Shown: piece by piece, positions 37,683-46,907 of the stretch
How positions within the stretch are numbered: the stretch's first letter is position 1
Layout of the letters: each line of letters begins with the position of its first letter
Source of the DNA: Caloranaerobacter sp. TR13
GTDB taxonomy: Bacteria > Bacillota > Clostridia > Tissierellales > Thermohalobacteraceae
DNA length: 64,000 bases
Direction of reading: 5' to 3'
Assembly: GCF_001316435.1 (NCBI RefSeq)
Contig: NZ_JXLL01000002.1
Location: forward strand, 124,001-188,000
Position numbers and translations under genes: made by a program
Notes under the pieces: model-generated
What the model was told of the DNA's origin: nothing
Databases searched by the model: none
The model's input: the letters and a program-made list of their open reading frames with translations, nothing else

Positions 37683-37837
37683 TTTAATCCTCCTAACAAT
37701 TTAAGTGGTATATAATAGAAATATTCGACAAAATATGAGTAAATCCTTCAATCAGTTTTAAGAAGATTAATTTACTTTTTTATGGGTAATGTGTATATTA
37801 ATATATAAAAATTTTTAATAGAATAGGGGAATTTAGT

Positions 37838-39208
37838 ATGGATGAAATTAAAAAATTAATCGATAAACAGAAAGAATATTTTAGAAAGGGTATTACTTTA
37901 GATGTTAGTTTTAGAATTAATAAGCTAAAGGTATTAAGAAGGGCAATAATAGAAAATGAAGGTTTAATTTTAAAAGCTTTAAAAGAAGATTTGAATAAAT
38001 CCGATTTTGAAGGTTATGAAACAGAGATAGGAATTGTATTAGATGAAATAAGGTATATTATGAAGAATTTAAAATCTTGGGCTAAGCCTAAAAGGGTAAA
38101 AACTCCTATAACTCAATTCATATCAAAAAGTTACATTTATTCAGAACCTTATGGCATAGCTTTAATTATTGCTCCTTGGAATTATCCGTTCCAGCTAGTG
38201 ATGGCTCCACTTATAGGATCTATTTCTGCAGGAAATTGTTCTATTATAAAGCCTTCTGAATATGCACCAAATACTTCTAAGGTAATTTCTAAAATTATTT
38301 CGGATAACTTTGAAGAAGAATTTATAGCTGTAGTTGAAGGTGGAATTGAAGTAAATAAGGCCCTTCTTAAGGAAAAGTTTGATTATATTTTCTTTACAGG
38401 CAGTGTTAATGTAGGCAAAATTGTAATGGAAGCTGCTTCAAAGCATTTAACACCTGTTACGCTAGAACTAGGTGGAAAAAGTCCATGTATAGTAGATGAA
38501 GATACAGATGTAGATTTAGCAGCAAAGAGAATTGTATGGGGTAAGTTTTTAAATGCTGGACAGACTTGTGTAGCGCCTGATTATCTATATCTTCACAAGA
38601 ATATAAAAAACCGTTTTATAAAAAGTGCTGTTAATTTTATAAAAGAATTTTTTGGAGAAAATCCTCTAAAAAGTGTAGATTATACAAGAATTATTAATAT
38701 AACACACTTTAATAGATTAAAAAAGTTTTTGAAAGATGGAAATATATTATATGGTGGAGATTTTGACGAAGAAAAACTATATATTGCACCGACAATAATA
38801 GATAATATAACTTGGGAAGCTTCTGTAATGCAGGAAGAGATATTTGGACCTATTTTACCTGTATTAGTGTTTGAAGAATTAGATGAAGTAATAAAAACTA
38901 TTAATATACATCCTAAGCCTTTAGCTTTATATTATTTTTCAAATGATAAAGAAAAGCAGGAACGTGTAATAAAAGAGATTTCATTTGGTGGAGGATGTAT
39001 AAATGATACTATAGTACACCTAGCTACACCTTATCTTCCTTTTGGTGGTGTTGGTAATAGTGGTATGGGTAGCTATCACGGCAAAGCGAGCTTTGATAAT
39101 TTTTCACATAAGAAAAGTGTTTTAAAAAAGTCTAATTTGATAGATATCCCTCTTAGATATCCTCCATATAAAGGTAAGATTAAGCTATTAAGAAAGATTT
39201 TAAAGTAA
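37838..39208 (+). CDS. NAD(P)-dependent aldehyde dehydrogenase, class 3 type
   Basis: This 456-residue enzyme oxidises aldehydes to acids. The catalytic Cys244 lies in NAGQTCVAP and Glu210 in LELGGKSP. APWNYPFQL and FFTGSVNVG are cofactor-binding blocks. Its length and the sequence SGMGSYHGKASFDNFSH match the YwdH/ALDH3 group, which acts on medium- or long-chain aliphatic or aromatic aldehydes; members often carry a hydrophobic C-terminal tail, which is not obvious here. AGGGGAA precedes the ATG. The gene stands alone and is followed by a terminator. Confidence 0.93.
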   Translation: MDEIKKLIDKQKEYFRKGITLDVSFRINKLKVLRRAIIENEGLILKALKEDLNKSDFEGYETEIGIVLDEIRYIMKNLKSWAKPKRVKTPITQFISKSYIYSEPYGIALIIAPWNYPFQLVMAPLIGSISAGNCSIIKPSEYAPNTSKVISKIISDNFEEEFIAVVEGGIEVNKALLKEKFDYIFFTGSVNVGKIVMEAASKHLTPVTLELGGKSPCIVDEDTDVDLAAKRIVWGKFLNAGQTCVAPDYLYLHKNIKNRFIKSAVNFIKEFFGENPLKSVDYTRIINITHFNRLKKFLKDGNILYGGDFDEEKLYIAPTIIDNITWEASVMQEEIFGPILPVLVFEELDEVIKTINIHPKPLALYYFSNDKEKQERVIKEISFGGGCINDTIVHLATPYLPFGGVGNSGMGSYHGKASFDNFSHKKSVLKKSNLIDIPLRYPPYKGKIKLLRKILK

Positions 39209-39211
39209 TTT

Positions 39212-39238
39212 AAAGCAACCAAATTTTGGTTGCTTTTA
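39212..39238. terminator. Terminator after the aldehyde dehydrogenase gene
   Basis: AAAGCAACC and GGTTGCTTT (outer limits 39212-39236) enclose an A/T loop. It may also serve the convergent 86-residue gene. Confidence 0.82.
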
Positions 39239-39263
39239 TGCTTTATTTTAATCAAAGATTTTG

Positions 39264-39524
39264 TTATTTTTTATATCTAAATGGATGAACAGTAGAAATT
39301 TCGTAGTTAAAGTTAAATAGTTCTGGATAGTTCATATAAAAGTTACCGTTTATAGTGGAAGAAGTATGAGTATAAGGCATTGTATTTTCTCCACTTGTAA
39401 TATTTGTGTATCCTTCTGGTGTTACATCAGTGTATAATGTCCCCATTTGTTCTTTTATTTCAGCTATATTTTTCAATTCAACAGGTTTGGGAGCTTGTAA
39501 ATTATTGTTTTTTGGTTCTTTCAT
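39264..39524 (-). CDS. Hypothetical 86-residue protein
   Basis: I do not recognise this protein. AGAGGTG is well placed before the ATG. It is hydrophilic, without membrane segments, Cys or a signal peptide. The N-terminal third is rich in Lys, Asn and Pro (MKEPKNNNLQAPKPVELK). The rest is rich in Thr, Asn and aromatic residues, ending HPFRYKK. It lies between terminators, so it is probably a single-gene unit. Its size and composition resemble small sporulation-associated proteins, but this is only an impression. Confidence 0.6.
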   Translation of the reverse strand: MKEPKNNNLQAPKPVELKNIAEIKEQMGTLYTDVTPEGYTNITSGENTMPYTHTSSTINGNFYMNYPELFNFNYEISTVHPFRYKK

Positions 39525-39555
39525 ATTTTACACCTCTGGATTATAAGAATTTAAG

Positions 39556-39579
39556 AAGGCCAGGATTATCCCTGACCTT
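39556..39579 (-). terminator. Hairpin between the permease and the 86-residue gene
   Basis: On the minus strand AAGGTCAGG and CCTGGCCTT form a 9-bp stem with one U-G pair. It is positioned to end transcription of the ABC permease; the following T-run is weak. Confidence 0.55.
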
Positions 39580-39694
39580 TATTTTTTTCTAATAAAATAT
39601 GACTTCTAACTAAATCTTTATATTTATTCTTTGTATTATAGAAAAAAATATGCTGAATATTTACAGCAATATAGAAATAAATTAGACTTATTAT

Positions 39695-40486
39695 TTATTG
39701 TTTCCATTTCATGAATTTATTCTCAATAAAAGCAACTCCTTGATACATTACAGCAGCGAGTATTGCTAAAATAAATACATTTATCATCACTAAATCTAAT
39801 TTAAACACTTGAAAACCATATACAATTAAATAGCCGATACCTGCTTTTGATACTAAGAATTCTCCAACAATAACTCCGACCCAAGATAGACCAATGTTAA
39901 TCTTTAAAGCACTAATCATTGTAGGTACACTTGCAGGTATTATGACTTTTGTTAATATTTGGAATTTAGTTGCACCAAAGGTTTTTAGCATTCTTATTTT
40001 ATCCTCATCTACTTCTTTAAAGCCGTTATATACATTCATGATAGTTATGATAATAGATACAGCAATTGCAGTTGCTATAATACCAGTATATCCAGCACCA
40101 ACCCAAAGTATTAAAATTGGTGCTAATGCGGTTTTAGGTAGACTATTTAATACTACAAGATATGGGTCTAATACTTTTGAAATGAAATCCGACCACCATA
40201 GAAGTATAGCTACTAAAATACCTAGAATAGTTCCGATAGTAAAACCAAATACATTTTCCATAACAGAAATTCCTATATGTTCAAATAGAGAACCATCTTT
40301 CAAAAGCTTTATAAACAAATTCCAGATTTCAGATGGATAACTTGTAAGGAATGTATCTATCCAGCCTAGTCGGGCTGAAATCTCCCATAAAAACATGCAA
40401 ACAATTATTATTGCAATTTGAGTAATTTTAATAGTTATTTTTTTCTTTCTAAGTTTTTTGATATATTCTTCATGCTCTTTAGACAT
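39695..40486 (-). CDS. ABC transporter permease, SsuC/TauC/ThiX-like
   Basis: This 263-residue permease belongs to the NitT/TauT (taurine, sulfonate, nitrate, pyrimidine) importer family. It has six membrane segments from about residue 17. The EAA-like loop reads MLKTFGATKFQILTKVIIPASVP. The start ATG 40486 follows AAGGAG and overlaps the last codons of the interrupted ATPase gene, so the pair was originally one operon. No substrate-binding protein is encoded nearby, and the cargo is unknown. Because its ATPase gene is split by a 17.9-kb element, this transporter is probably inactive unless the element leaves. An in-frame extension to 40570 is merely the ATPase tail in another frame. Confidence 0.9.
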   Translation of the reverse strand: MSKEHEEYIKKLRKKKITIKITQIAIIIVCMFLWEISARLGWIDTFLTSYPSEIWNLFIKLLKDGSLFEHIGISVMENVFGFTIGTILGILVAILLWWSDFISKVLDPYLVVLNSLPKTALAPILILWVGAGYTGIIATAIAVSIIITIMNVYNGFKEVDEDKIRMLKTFGATKFQILTKVIIPASVPTMISALKINIGLSWVGVIVGEFLVSKAGIGYLIVYGFQVFKLDLVMINVFILAILAAVMYQGVAFIENKFMKWKQ

Positions 40487-40669
40487 GAACATCCAGCTCC
40501 TTCCATATTTTATTGAAGTAGTACCTAAATTCAGGAGCTTCTCTACTTCGCATAGGTGTTCTAATACCATCTGGGCAGGTTAATTCAATATTAACTATAT
40601 CTTTAATTGTTGCTGGCCTTTTAGATAATACTACAACTCTGTCTGCTATAGATATAGCTTCTGCTATGT
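40479..40669 (-). pseudogene. C-terminal fragment of an ABC transporter ATPase, split by the mobile element
   Basis: Read on the minus strand in the frame ending at TAA 40481-40479, this region encodes AEAISIADRVVVLSKRPATI and about 40 more residues, ending KELDVHV. This is the region behind the H-loop of a SsuB/TauB-type ATPase. The N-terminal part lies at 58505-59119. Deleting one copy of the 21-bp repeat and the element joins 59119-58510 to 40648-40479, exactly 780 bp or 259 codons plus stop, in frame. The permease ATG overlaps its end by eight bases. There is no start or promoter of its own here. Confidence 0.93.
40649..40669. repeat. Left attachment site (21-bp direct repeat)
   Basis: This 21-bp sequence is identical to 58510-58530. 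Its centre ATAGCTTCTGCTAT contains the inverted repeat ATAGC/GCTAT. In the host gene it encodes the EAIS region behind the H-loop. Just inside the element, AAAGACAGAAAA (40676-40687) mirrors an arm at the other end. Confidence 0.92.
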
Positions 40670-40685
40670 GTACAAAAAGACAGAA

Positions 40686-40703
40686 AAGGGCATTACTGCC
40701 CTT
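40686..40703 (-). terminator. Terminator of the boundary recombinase
   Basis: On the minus strand AAGGGCA and TGCCCTT form a 7-bp stem with loop GTAA, then a T-rich tract. The stem overlaps the recombinase stop codon. Confidence 0.8.
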
Positions 40704-42315
40704 GGTTATAACCTACTATATTTATTTCTAATTTTCTACCATCCCACCAAATCTTATCTATTATTTGATTTAGAAACTTCTTTTTTTCTTCAAAGTCAAG
40801 TTTATCTACATTATTAGAGAAATCTTTTATTAATTTTAGTATTATGTCAATATTGTTTTTTTCTAGTTCCGTTATTTCTTTGTTTTCATCTAGGTTTTCT
40901 AATTTTGTTTTAATATCAACAATTTTGTTATCAAATTCTTCTATCTGCTTAATTATGTATTTAGCAGCTTTAGAATCTTGATTTCGAGATAATTGTAATG
41001 TTAAATTATTAATTGCTTTTTTGTATTCTAGTAATTCCTTTTCAAGCAATTCTTTTTCAGAATCTTGATTATTTGATTTTTTATTTAACTTTTCTTTCAT
41101 CTCATAAAGGTATTTATATATATCACTTTCTTTATAGCTAATTTTTTTAATTTCGTTTATTACGTATTCATCAGCTAAACTTCCATTTAAGTTTTTTATG
41201 TTACATTTAGACCCCTTAGACCTTTCTTTAAGTAAACATTTATAGTAATAATAGGTTGAATTTTTTCTTCTGGAAACTGTTATTCTCATTTTAGATCCAC
41301 AGTTTTTACACCTTAATAAATTAGTAATAAGTCCTATCTTTCCTTTTCCTGCTTTAGGAGCTTTTTCTCGGTTTTTTTCTAATAAATTTTGTACTCTTAT
41401 CCAGTCTTGAGAAGGAATAGTACCTTTGTGTTTTCCTACTGCAACTATCCATTTAGATTTATCATTTTTTATAACTCTATTTCTTTTTTCATTATGTTTG
41501 TTGAAAACCATTAATCCATGAATACCATCAAATTCTTCTTTGTTACTAGCTATATCAGAATTATTTTCTTGGAAATATTCATATATTAGCTCATCGGCTA
41601 TTACATAAACTGGATTAGTCAGTATTACTTTTAATATGCTTTTATCGAAATATTTACCATTTCTTGTTTTTATATTATTTTCTAAAGTCCAGCTTTCAAG
41701 TTGGGTAAGAGAACCAAGCTCAAGGAATTTATAATAAAGAGTTTTAACTAGCTCTAATTCTTTCGATATAGGGGATAGTTTATACATTTTCTTTTTACCT
41801 ATTTTTTTGTCATCAACGTATATAGGTTGACTTTTAAAACCTGTAGGAGTTTTGCCTCCTAACCATCTTCCTGTTCTTGCTAACTGATGCATATTATCTC
41901 TAATCCTTTCTGCTATTGTTTCTCTTTCAAGTTGAGCAAATACTGAAGTTATATACATCATTGCTCTACCCATGGGAGTTGATGTATCAAACTGCTCACG
42001 GATTGATACAAAATCTATATTGTTTTTCTGAAGAAGTTCAATGAGGTTAGAGAAGTTTGTTATATTCCTACTGATACGGTCAAGTCGATAGCATATAAGG
42101 ATATCAAATTTTTTCTTTGAAATATCTTTAAGCATTTTTTGAAATTTAGGTCGGTCAGCATGTCCTCCAGAATATCCTTCATCTTCATATATTAGAAACT
42201 TGTCTACATTGAAGTGTTTTTCTGCATATTCTTTACAGAGTTCTATTTGGTTTTTAATAGATTCTCCTTTATCTGTATATTTAGATTTCCTGGAGTATAT
42301 AGCGATAATAGACAA
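40693..42315 (-). CDS. Large serine recombinase (probable integrase of the element)
   Basis: This 540-residue site-specific recombinase would integrate and excise the element. The resolvase domain spans about residues 3-150 with the nucleophile Ser8 (IYSRKS) and conserved Arg motifs (YRLDRISRN). A recombinase domain follows (about 160-290), then a zinc ribbon (CKNCGSKM and later Cys pair) and a long coiled coil near residues 390-470. The start is TTG 42315 after GAGGTGA. The gene lies against the left attachment site with its 3' end outward. No separate excisionase (recombination directionality factor) is recognised; the small divergent gene at 42546 is a candidate by position. Confidence 0.95.
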   Translation of the reverse strand: MSIIAIYSRKSKYTDKGESIKNQIELCKEYAEKHFNVDKFLIYEDEGYSGGHADRPKFQKMLKDISKKKFDILICYRLDRISRNITNFSNLIELLQKNNIDFVSIREQFDTSTPMGRAMMYITSVFAQLERETIAERIRDNMHQLARTGRWLGGKTPTGFKSQPIYVDDKKIGKKKMYKLSPISKELELVKTLYYKFLELGSLTQLESWTLENNIKTRNGKYFDKSILKVILTNPVYVIADELIYEYFQENNSDIASNKEEFDGIHGLMVFNKHNEKRNRVIKNDKSKWIVAVGKHKGTIPSQDWIRVQNLLEKNREKAPKAGKGKIGLITNLLRCKNCGSKMRITVSRRKNSTYYYYKCLLKERSKGSKCNIKNLNGSLADEYVINEIKKISYKESDIYKYLYEMKEKLNKKSNNQDSEKELLEKELLEYKKAINNLTLQLSRNQDSKAAKYIIKQIEEFDNKIVDIKTKLENLDENKEITELEKNNIDIILKLIKDFSNNVDKLDFEEKKKFLNQIIDKIWWDGRKLEINIVGYNQGQ

Positions 42316-42511
42316 TTATTTCACCTCAATGAACATATTTTCATATTTATGATATGAAAATTAGAATGTAATTATTTAAGGTAATGTTTATATGTAAATA
42401 GATATAATGGTTGATATTACATTAAATGCAAATTTGTTTTAACGTATGACAATAGACAAGCTTATATATTGGTTGGTTATTAAAATAAGCAAAGGGAATA
42501 GGACAAACAAA

Positions 42512-42540
42512 CTCTCTAATATGATTCATTAGAGGGGGAG
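42512..42540 (+). promoter_or_regulatory. Hairpin enclosing the ribosome-binding site of the 64-residue gene
   Basis: CTCTCTAAT (42512-42520) pairs with ATTAGAGGG (42528-42536) around a 7-base loop. The right arm is part of the Shine-Dalgarno site AGAGGGGGAG before ATG 42546. Pairing would hide the site. Confidence 0.6.
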
Positions 42541-42545
42541 ATGAA

Positions 42546-42740
42546 ATGAAAAATCAAGAAATTGAAGTTATCGTTAATACTCCAGGTGAAGAAATATTAC
42601 AAGAAATGATAGCAAAAGCGATAGCGAGTATTGTTATAGATAGGATTAATGGTGTTGGTATAAAGCAAAGAAAATTAATTTATAAAAGAATACTTGAAGA
42701 TTCTAATAATAAAAGGAATGAAGATATATGTAATTTATAG
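42546..42740 (+). CDS. Hypothetical 64-residue protein next to the integrase
   Basis: I do not recognise this small protein. GGGGGAGATGAA lies before the ATG, inside a possible hairpin. It begins MKNQEIEVIVNTPGEEILQE and continues as two amphipathic helices with a Lys/Arg-rich C-terminal half, ending EDICNL. No signal peptide or membrane segment is evident. It is divergent from the boundary recombinase with 230 bp between. By size, charge and position it could be a directionality factor or a regulator of excision, but no motif proves this. Confidence 0.65.
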   Translation: MKNQEIEVIVNTPGEEILQEMIAKAIASIVIDRINGVGIKQRKLIYKRILEDSNNKRNEDICNL

Positions 42741-43206
42741 TATATTAGTACAAATTAATTTTTTGATAATTCTTACTAACTAAATACAAAAAACATATTA
42801 GATTTTTTATTAGAAACTTGATTGTAGAAGTACTAATGTTCACTAAAGAAAGTTGATGTTAGAGGGATTTAATTTAATTATTATTTTTAAATTTTACAAT
42901 TGTGGTAACGTGTTAAAAATTGATAGTGAAGTTATTCTACTTAGACTTATAATATTATACGTTGTTTAAAATTACTTTAATTACTTTTAAAAAGCTATGC
43001 AATAATTTTTAATAGCTAAAATACATAAAGAAAGTATTAGAATTCAAAGTTTTGTATATGTGATTTTGTTTTAAGTTCTATTTTTAAAATTATATTTAGT
43101 AACTATTACTAATAAAAATTTATTTATATTTTTAAACAAAATGAAGGTATAATTTGACACATATAGAAATTAAAACAAATAAGAAATAGAAAAAGGAGGA
43201 TTAAAA
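42741..43206. other. 466-bp intergenic stretch
   Basis: The stretch is extremely AT-rich with no open frame of note. TATAAT (43148-43153) and AAAAAGGAGG (43190-43199) near its end belong to the McrB gene's expression signals; a clear -35 element is not seen. I see nothing else in it. Confidence 0.6.
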
Positions 43207-45456
43207 ATGAAAATTGATGAAATGATTAAGATTGCATCTGCTATGAATATTTCTAAAGAAGTAATTGAGAAAAATGAAGAAGATAGAAAGGCATTTGTAA
43301 AGAGATTTCCGCTTGACAGATTGCTCGAGATGTCTATAGAAGAATATGCTGACACTTCATCAAAAGATTGTTTCATTTATTGGTTAGAGTTTAAAAATAT
43401 TTTAGCAGGAATTGGTGGTGGCAATGCAGCTAAATTTGGCATTTACAGGTCAAGTGACGGAAATTATGTTACAGGTACTGGAAAAAATAAACGTATTTTA
43501 AAAGGAGAAGAATTAGAAAAACAATTTAAAAATTTAAAGTCTAAGATATATAAAGCGATTATTTTGGCAAAAGAAGACAAAATAGAGGAATTACAAAATT
43601 TAGAAGTACCAATTTGGAATATGGTTTTACAAAAAATATTACTTATTTATGTACCTGAGAAGTTTTTAAATGTTTTCACGCCAGAATGTTTAATACCATT
43701 AGCAAAAAACTTGCAATTACAAAATATAGTACAAATTAATTCTGATAATTCAGTTGTTCTTAATTACTACATAACAAAAGAATTAAGAAAATATTCTCCA
43801 TTTAATGAATGGTCATATTACGAACTTGGGGCATTTGTTTGGAATAATTATCATTTTAAACCTAATGAATCATATTGGTTGATAGAATATATATATGGGG
43901 AGAATGATTCTAAATTAGAAGAATTTATAAATAAAGGTGTAGTTGGAATAGGTTTTTTAAATACAGACTTAAGTGAATATATTACTAAAGATTTAAAAGA
44001 TGTAAAGGTATATATTAAGGAAAATGCTAATACAAAGAGTGCAAAAGACGCATTATTAGAGTTTATAAAAATTAAAGAAGGGGATTTTGTTGCTTTGAAA
44101 TCTACATATACTATTATGACAGAAAAAAATAGAAAACAGTCTGTTATAAAAATATCTGCTATAGGTAAAGTTGAAAAGTCTTTTGATGAAGGGTACAGGT
44201 TTGACACTGAGCTTGGTCATACTTTACCTGTAAATTGGATAGATAAAAGTCAAGTTGAATATTTAAATTATACTAGATATAAAAAAACAATAAATAAAGT
44301 AACAAATATAGAAGCAATTAAGCAATTTTTTAATAAAATAGATACTCCAATGGAAGAAGATATTATAACAATTAATAGGACTAAAAAAAGACTTAATAAA
44401 AATATAATTCTTTATGGTCCTCCAGGTACAGGAAAAACATATATCGTTATGAATAAAGCTCTTGAAATTATTGATAGTGAGATGTATTCAGATATTATTA
44501 CTTCTGATGATAGTGAATCTAGAGCTAAAGTAATTGATATTTTTAATGAGCTTATAAGCGAAGGGCAGATAGGTTTTTGTACTTTCCATCAAACATATTC
44601 TTATGAGGATTTTGTTGAAGGTTTAAAATCAGATGACAAAGGAGGTTTTCAACCTCAAGATGGTATATTAAAAGAAATTTCATATAGAGCAATGTATTCA
44701 GCATTAATTGATAAGAATAAAAAAATAGATTTAACATATGAAAGTATTAAAGAAGAGGTAAGAAAGAATATTAATGACAAAACAAAATTTGATTTTAAGA
44801 AAGCTAATAAATTTGTTCTAATTATTGATGAGATAAATAGAGGAAATATATCTAATATATTTGGAGAACTAATAACTCTATTAGAAGAAGATAAACGATT
44901 ATGTGAAACAAATCAAATTACTGTTACGTTACCATATTCAAAAGAAAAATTTGTTTTACCACCTAATCTTTATATTATTGGTACAATGAATACTGCTGAT
45001 AGATCCATAGCTTTATTAGATATTGCTCTTAGAAGAAGATTTATATTTGAAGAAATAATGCCTAATCCTAACTTGTTAGAACCTATAGAAGATATTGATT
45101 TAGTAGCAATGCTAGAAAAAATTAATAGTAGGATAGAATTTTTATATGATAGAGATCACACCATAGGGCATGCGTATTTTATGAATATTGAGACTGTAGA
45201 AGAGTTAATAGAAGTATTTAGAAATAAGATTATACCATTGTTAAAAGAATACTTCTATGATGATTGGGAAAAAATCGGACTGGTTTTAGGTGGTATTGGA
45301 AAAAACTCTGATGACGATTATATAGTTTATAAAAGTAATATTGATATTGATGAATTATTTAATAATAGTAGCTTAGCATCTAAATATCAATCGAGAGTTC
45401 AATATAATATCAAGGATTCTTTTGGTGTTAAGGAGCTGAAAAAAATCTATGAGTAG
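43207..45456 (+). CDS. mcrB: McrB-type AAA+ GTPase of a type IV restriction system
   Basis: This 749-residue protein is the motor and DNA-recognition subunit of a modification-dependent restriction complex. The C-terminal AAA+ domain (about residues 385-740) has Walker A GPPGTGKT (about 404-411), Walker B FVLIIDEINRGN (about 536-547) and the McrB signature NTADRS (about 595). The N-terminal half contains two modules: about residues 10-120 (YWLEFKNILAGIGGGNAAKFG), and an EVE-like module around 210-370 (YWLIEYIYGENDSKLEEFIN, GVVGIGF). These could read a modified base, but the target is unknown. AAAGGAGGA precedes the ATG. The stop overlaps the mcrC start by eight bases. It is element cargo and a probable anti-phage system. 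Confidence 0.92.
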   Translation: MKIDEMIKIASAMNISKEVIEKNEEDRKAFVKRFPLDRLLEMSIEEYADTSSKDCFIYWLEFKNILAGIGGGNAAKFGIYRSSDGNYVTGTGKNKRILKGEELEKQFKNLKSKIYKAIILAKEDKIEELQNLEVPIWNMVLQKILLIYVPEKFLNVFTPECLIPLAKNLQLQNIVQINSDNSVVLNYYITKELRKYSPFNEWSYYELGAFVWNNYHFKPNESYWLIEYIYGENDSKLEEFINKGVVGIGFLNTDLSEYITKDLKDVKVYIKENANTKSAKDALLEFIKIKEGDFVALKSTYTIMTEKNRKQSVIKISAIGKVEKSFDEGYRFDTELGHTLPVNWIDKSQVEYLNYTRYKKTINKVTNIEAIKQFFNKIDTPMEEDIITINRTKKRLNKNIILYGPPGTGKTYIVMNKALEIIDSEMYSDIITSDDSESRAKVIDIFNELISEGQIGFCTFHQTYSYEDFVEGLKSDDKGGFQPQDGILKEISYRAMYSALIDKNKKIDLTYESIKEEVRKNINDKTKFDFKKANKFVLIIDEINRGNISNIFGELITLLEEDKRLCETNQITVTLPYSKEKFVLPPNLYIIGTMNTADRSIALLDIALRRRFIFEEIMPNPNLLEPIEDIDLVAMLEKINSRIEFLYDRDHTIGHAYFMNIETVEELIEVFRNKIIPLLKEYFYDDWEKIGLVLGGIGKNSDDDYIVYKSNIDIDELFNNSSLASKYQSRVQYNIKDSFGVKELKKIYE

Positions 45457-46729
45457 GCTCAAAAAAATAATCATAAGAGAAAGCTATGATTGGATAACAA
45501 TTGATAGCAATAAAGAAGGTAGCATAACAAAAGAAGAATATGAAGATCTTATAAATTATCTTGATAATAATTATGAAATAGATAAAATAGTTCAAATAGG
45601 ATTAAATAAATTAAGATTTATTAATTATGTTGGCTTTATACAACTTCCTTCAGTTTATTTAGAAATATTACCTAAACTTTCTTTAGATAATAATATACAT
45701 GATTTAACTAAAGATAGAAATATGTTGATGTTTATGTTATCGAAAGTAGGCTATTTTCCTGTTAGTTTAAGCTATAATTCATTTCAGAACTATAATAAAT
45801 ATAATTTGATAGAATTATTTGCACATTTTTTTATAAATGAGCTTCAAAGAGGGATTAACAAAGGTTTACATTATGAATATATTAAGGTCCAGGATAATCT
45901 AAACAAACTTAAAGGTAGAATAATAATAAAAAACCAAATTAGATATAATTATTCTAAGAAATATAAAGCTTTCTGTGAATATAGTAAATTTACAATTAAT
46001 AATTTCTTGAATCAAGTATTTAAAAAAACAATAAAGTTACTAGTTACCAATATAAATAATATAGATTTGAAAAAAGATATAAAAATTTTACAATCTTATT
46101 TTAAAGATGTTGATGATATAGTTATTAACTCTGATAAGCTAAATAAAATAATTTTTGATAGACAAAATGAAAGGTTTAAAATTCCTTATCTGATAGCAAA
46201 ATTTATTCTTTCTAATTTAACTTTTAGTAGTAATGTTGGATTAAATCAGAGTTTTTCTTTCCTTTTTGAAATGAATACTTTGTTTGAAATGTATATTGCT
46301 AAATTAGTGAATGAGATTTGGAGTAATGATGGAGAATATACTTCTATTCAAGATAATGTAAAATATCTTTTGATTAATGTTAACAATGAAAGAAATAATA
46401 TTAAATTAAAACCAGATATAGTTCTATATAAAACAAAATTTAATAATAAGAGGTCAGCAAAAGTGATTATTGACACTAAGTGGAAACATGTTGACAAAGT
46501 ACAACAGAGTGATATATATCAAATGTATGCTTATATTACATCTTATAATGAAGCGAGTAGATGTATCTTACTTTATCCTAGAGTTTATACAGATAAAGAT
46601 TATCCAATATGGAGGATAAAAAATACTTCTGAAAAGAAATTTATAGAAGTTAGAACTGTAAGATTAGATAGTTTTACTAATACCATATTTGACTTAAAAA
46701 AAATAATTTATGATAATACTATTGGTTAA
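45449..46729 (+). CDS. mcrC: McrC-type nuclease subunit
   Basis: This 426-residue protein would bind the McrB ring and cut DNA. The N-terminal part (about residues 1-250) is the McrB-contacting region typical of McrC proteins. The C-terminal PD-(D/E)XK nuclease shows the catalytic string KPDIVLY then VIIDTKWK, giving Asp, Asp and Lys. QQSDIYQMYAYITSYN is the conserved helix that follows. The start overlaps mcrB, so both subunits are made together. A strong bidirectional terminator lies downstream. Confidence 0.92.
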   Translation: MSRLKKIIIRESYDWITIDSNKEGSITKEEYEDLINYLDNNYEIDKIVQIGLNKLRFINYVGFIQLPSVYLEILPKLSLDNNIHDLTKDRNMLMFMLSKVGYFPVSLSYNSFQNYNKYNLIELFAHFFINELQRGINKGLHYEYIKVQDNLNKLKGRIIIKNQIRYNYSKKYKAFCEYSKFTINNFLNQVFKKTIKLLVTNINNIDLKKDIKILQSYFKDVDDIVINSDKLNKIIFDRQNERFKIPYLIAKFILSNLTFSSNVGLNQSFSFLFEMNTLFEMYIAKLVNEIWSNDGEYTSIQDNVKYLLINVNNERNNIKLKPDIVLYKTKFNNKRSAKVIIDTKWKHVDKVQQSDIYQMYAYITSYNEASRCILLYPRVYTDKDYPIWRIKNTSEKKFIEVRTVRLDSFTNTIFDLKKIIYDNTIG

Positions 46730-46851
46730 AATATAGTAACTTTTTACTTCATAAATTAGTTAATTTCAGTTAAATCGTTTAGGAGACTAAAAAGAAATTA
46801 ATAAAAATGCAACTGAAATTAAAGGATCATAAATTTAAATATGTTAGCAAG

Positions 46852-46892
46852 AAAGCATAACTTCTTTTGTAGTAAAGAAGTTATGCTTTCTT
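46852..46892. terminator. Bidirectional terminator after mcrC
   Basis: AAAGCATAACTTCTTT (46852-46867) pairs perfectly over 16 bp with AAAGAAGTTATGCTTT (46874-46889), loop TGTAGT. Confidence 0.92.
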
Positions 46893-46907
46893 TTAGTATT
46901 AAATAAT

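Noticed and set aside
40487-40570. N-terminal extension of the ABC permease
   Set aside because: These codons are the tail of the interrupted ATPase gene read in another frame; the permease ATG at 40486 has its own ribosome site.
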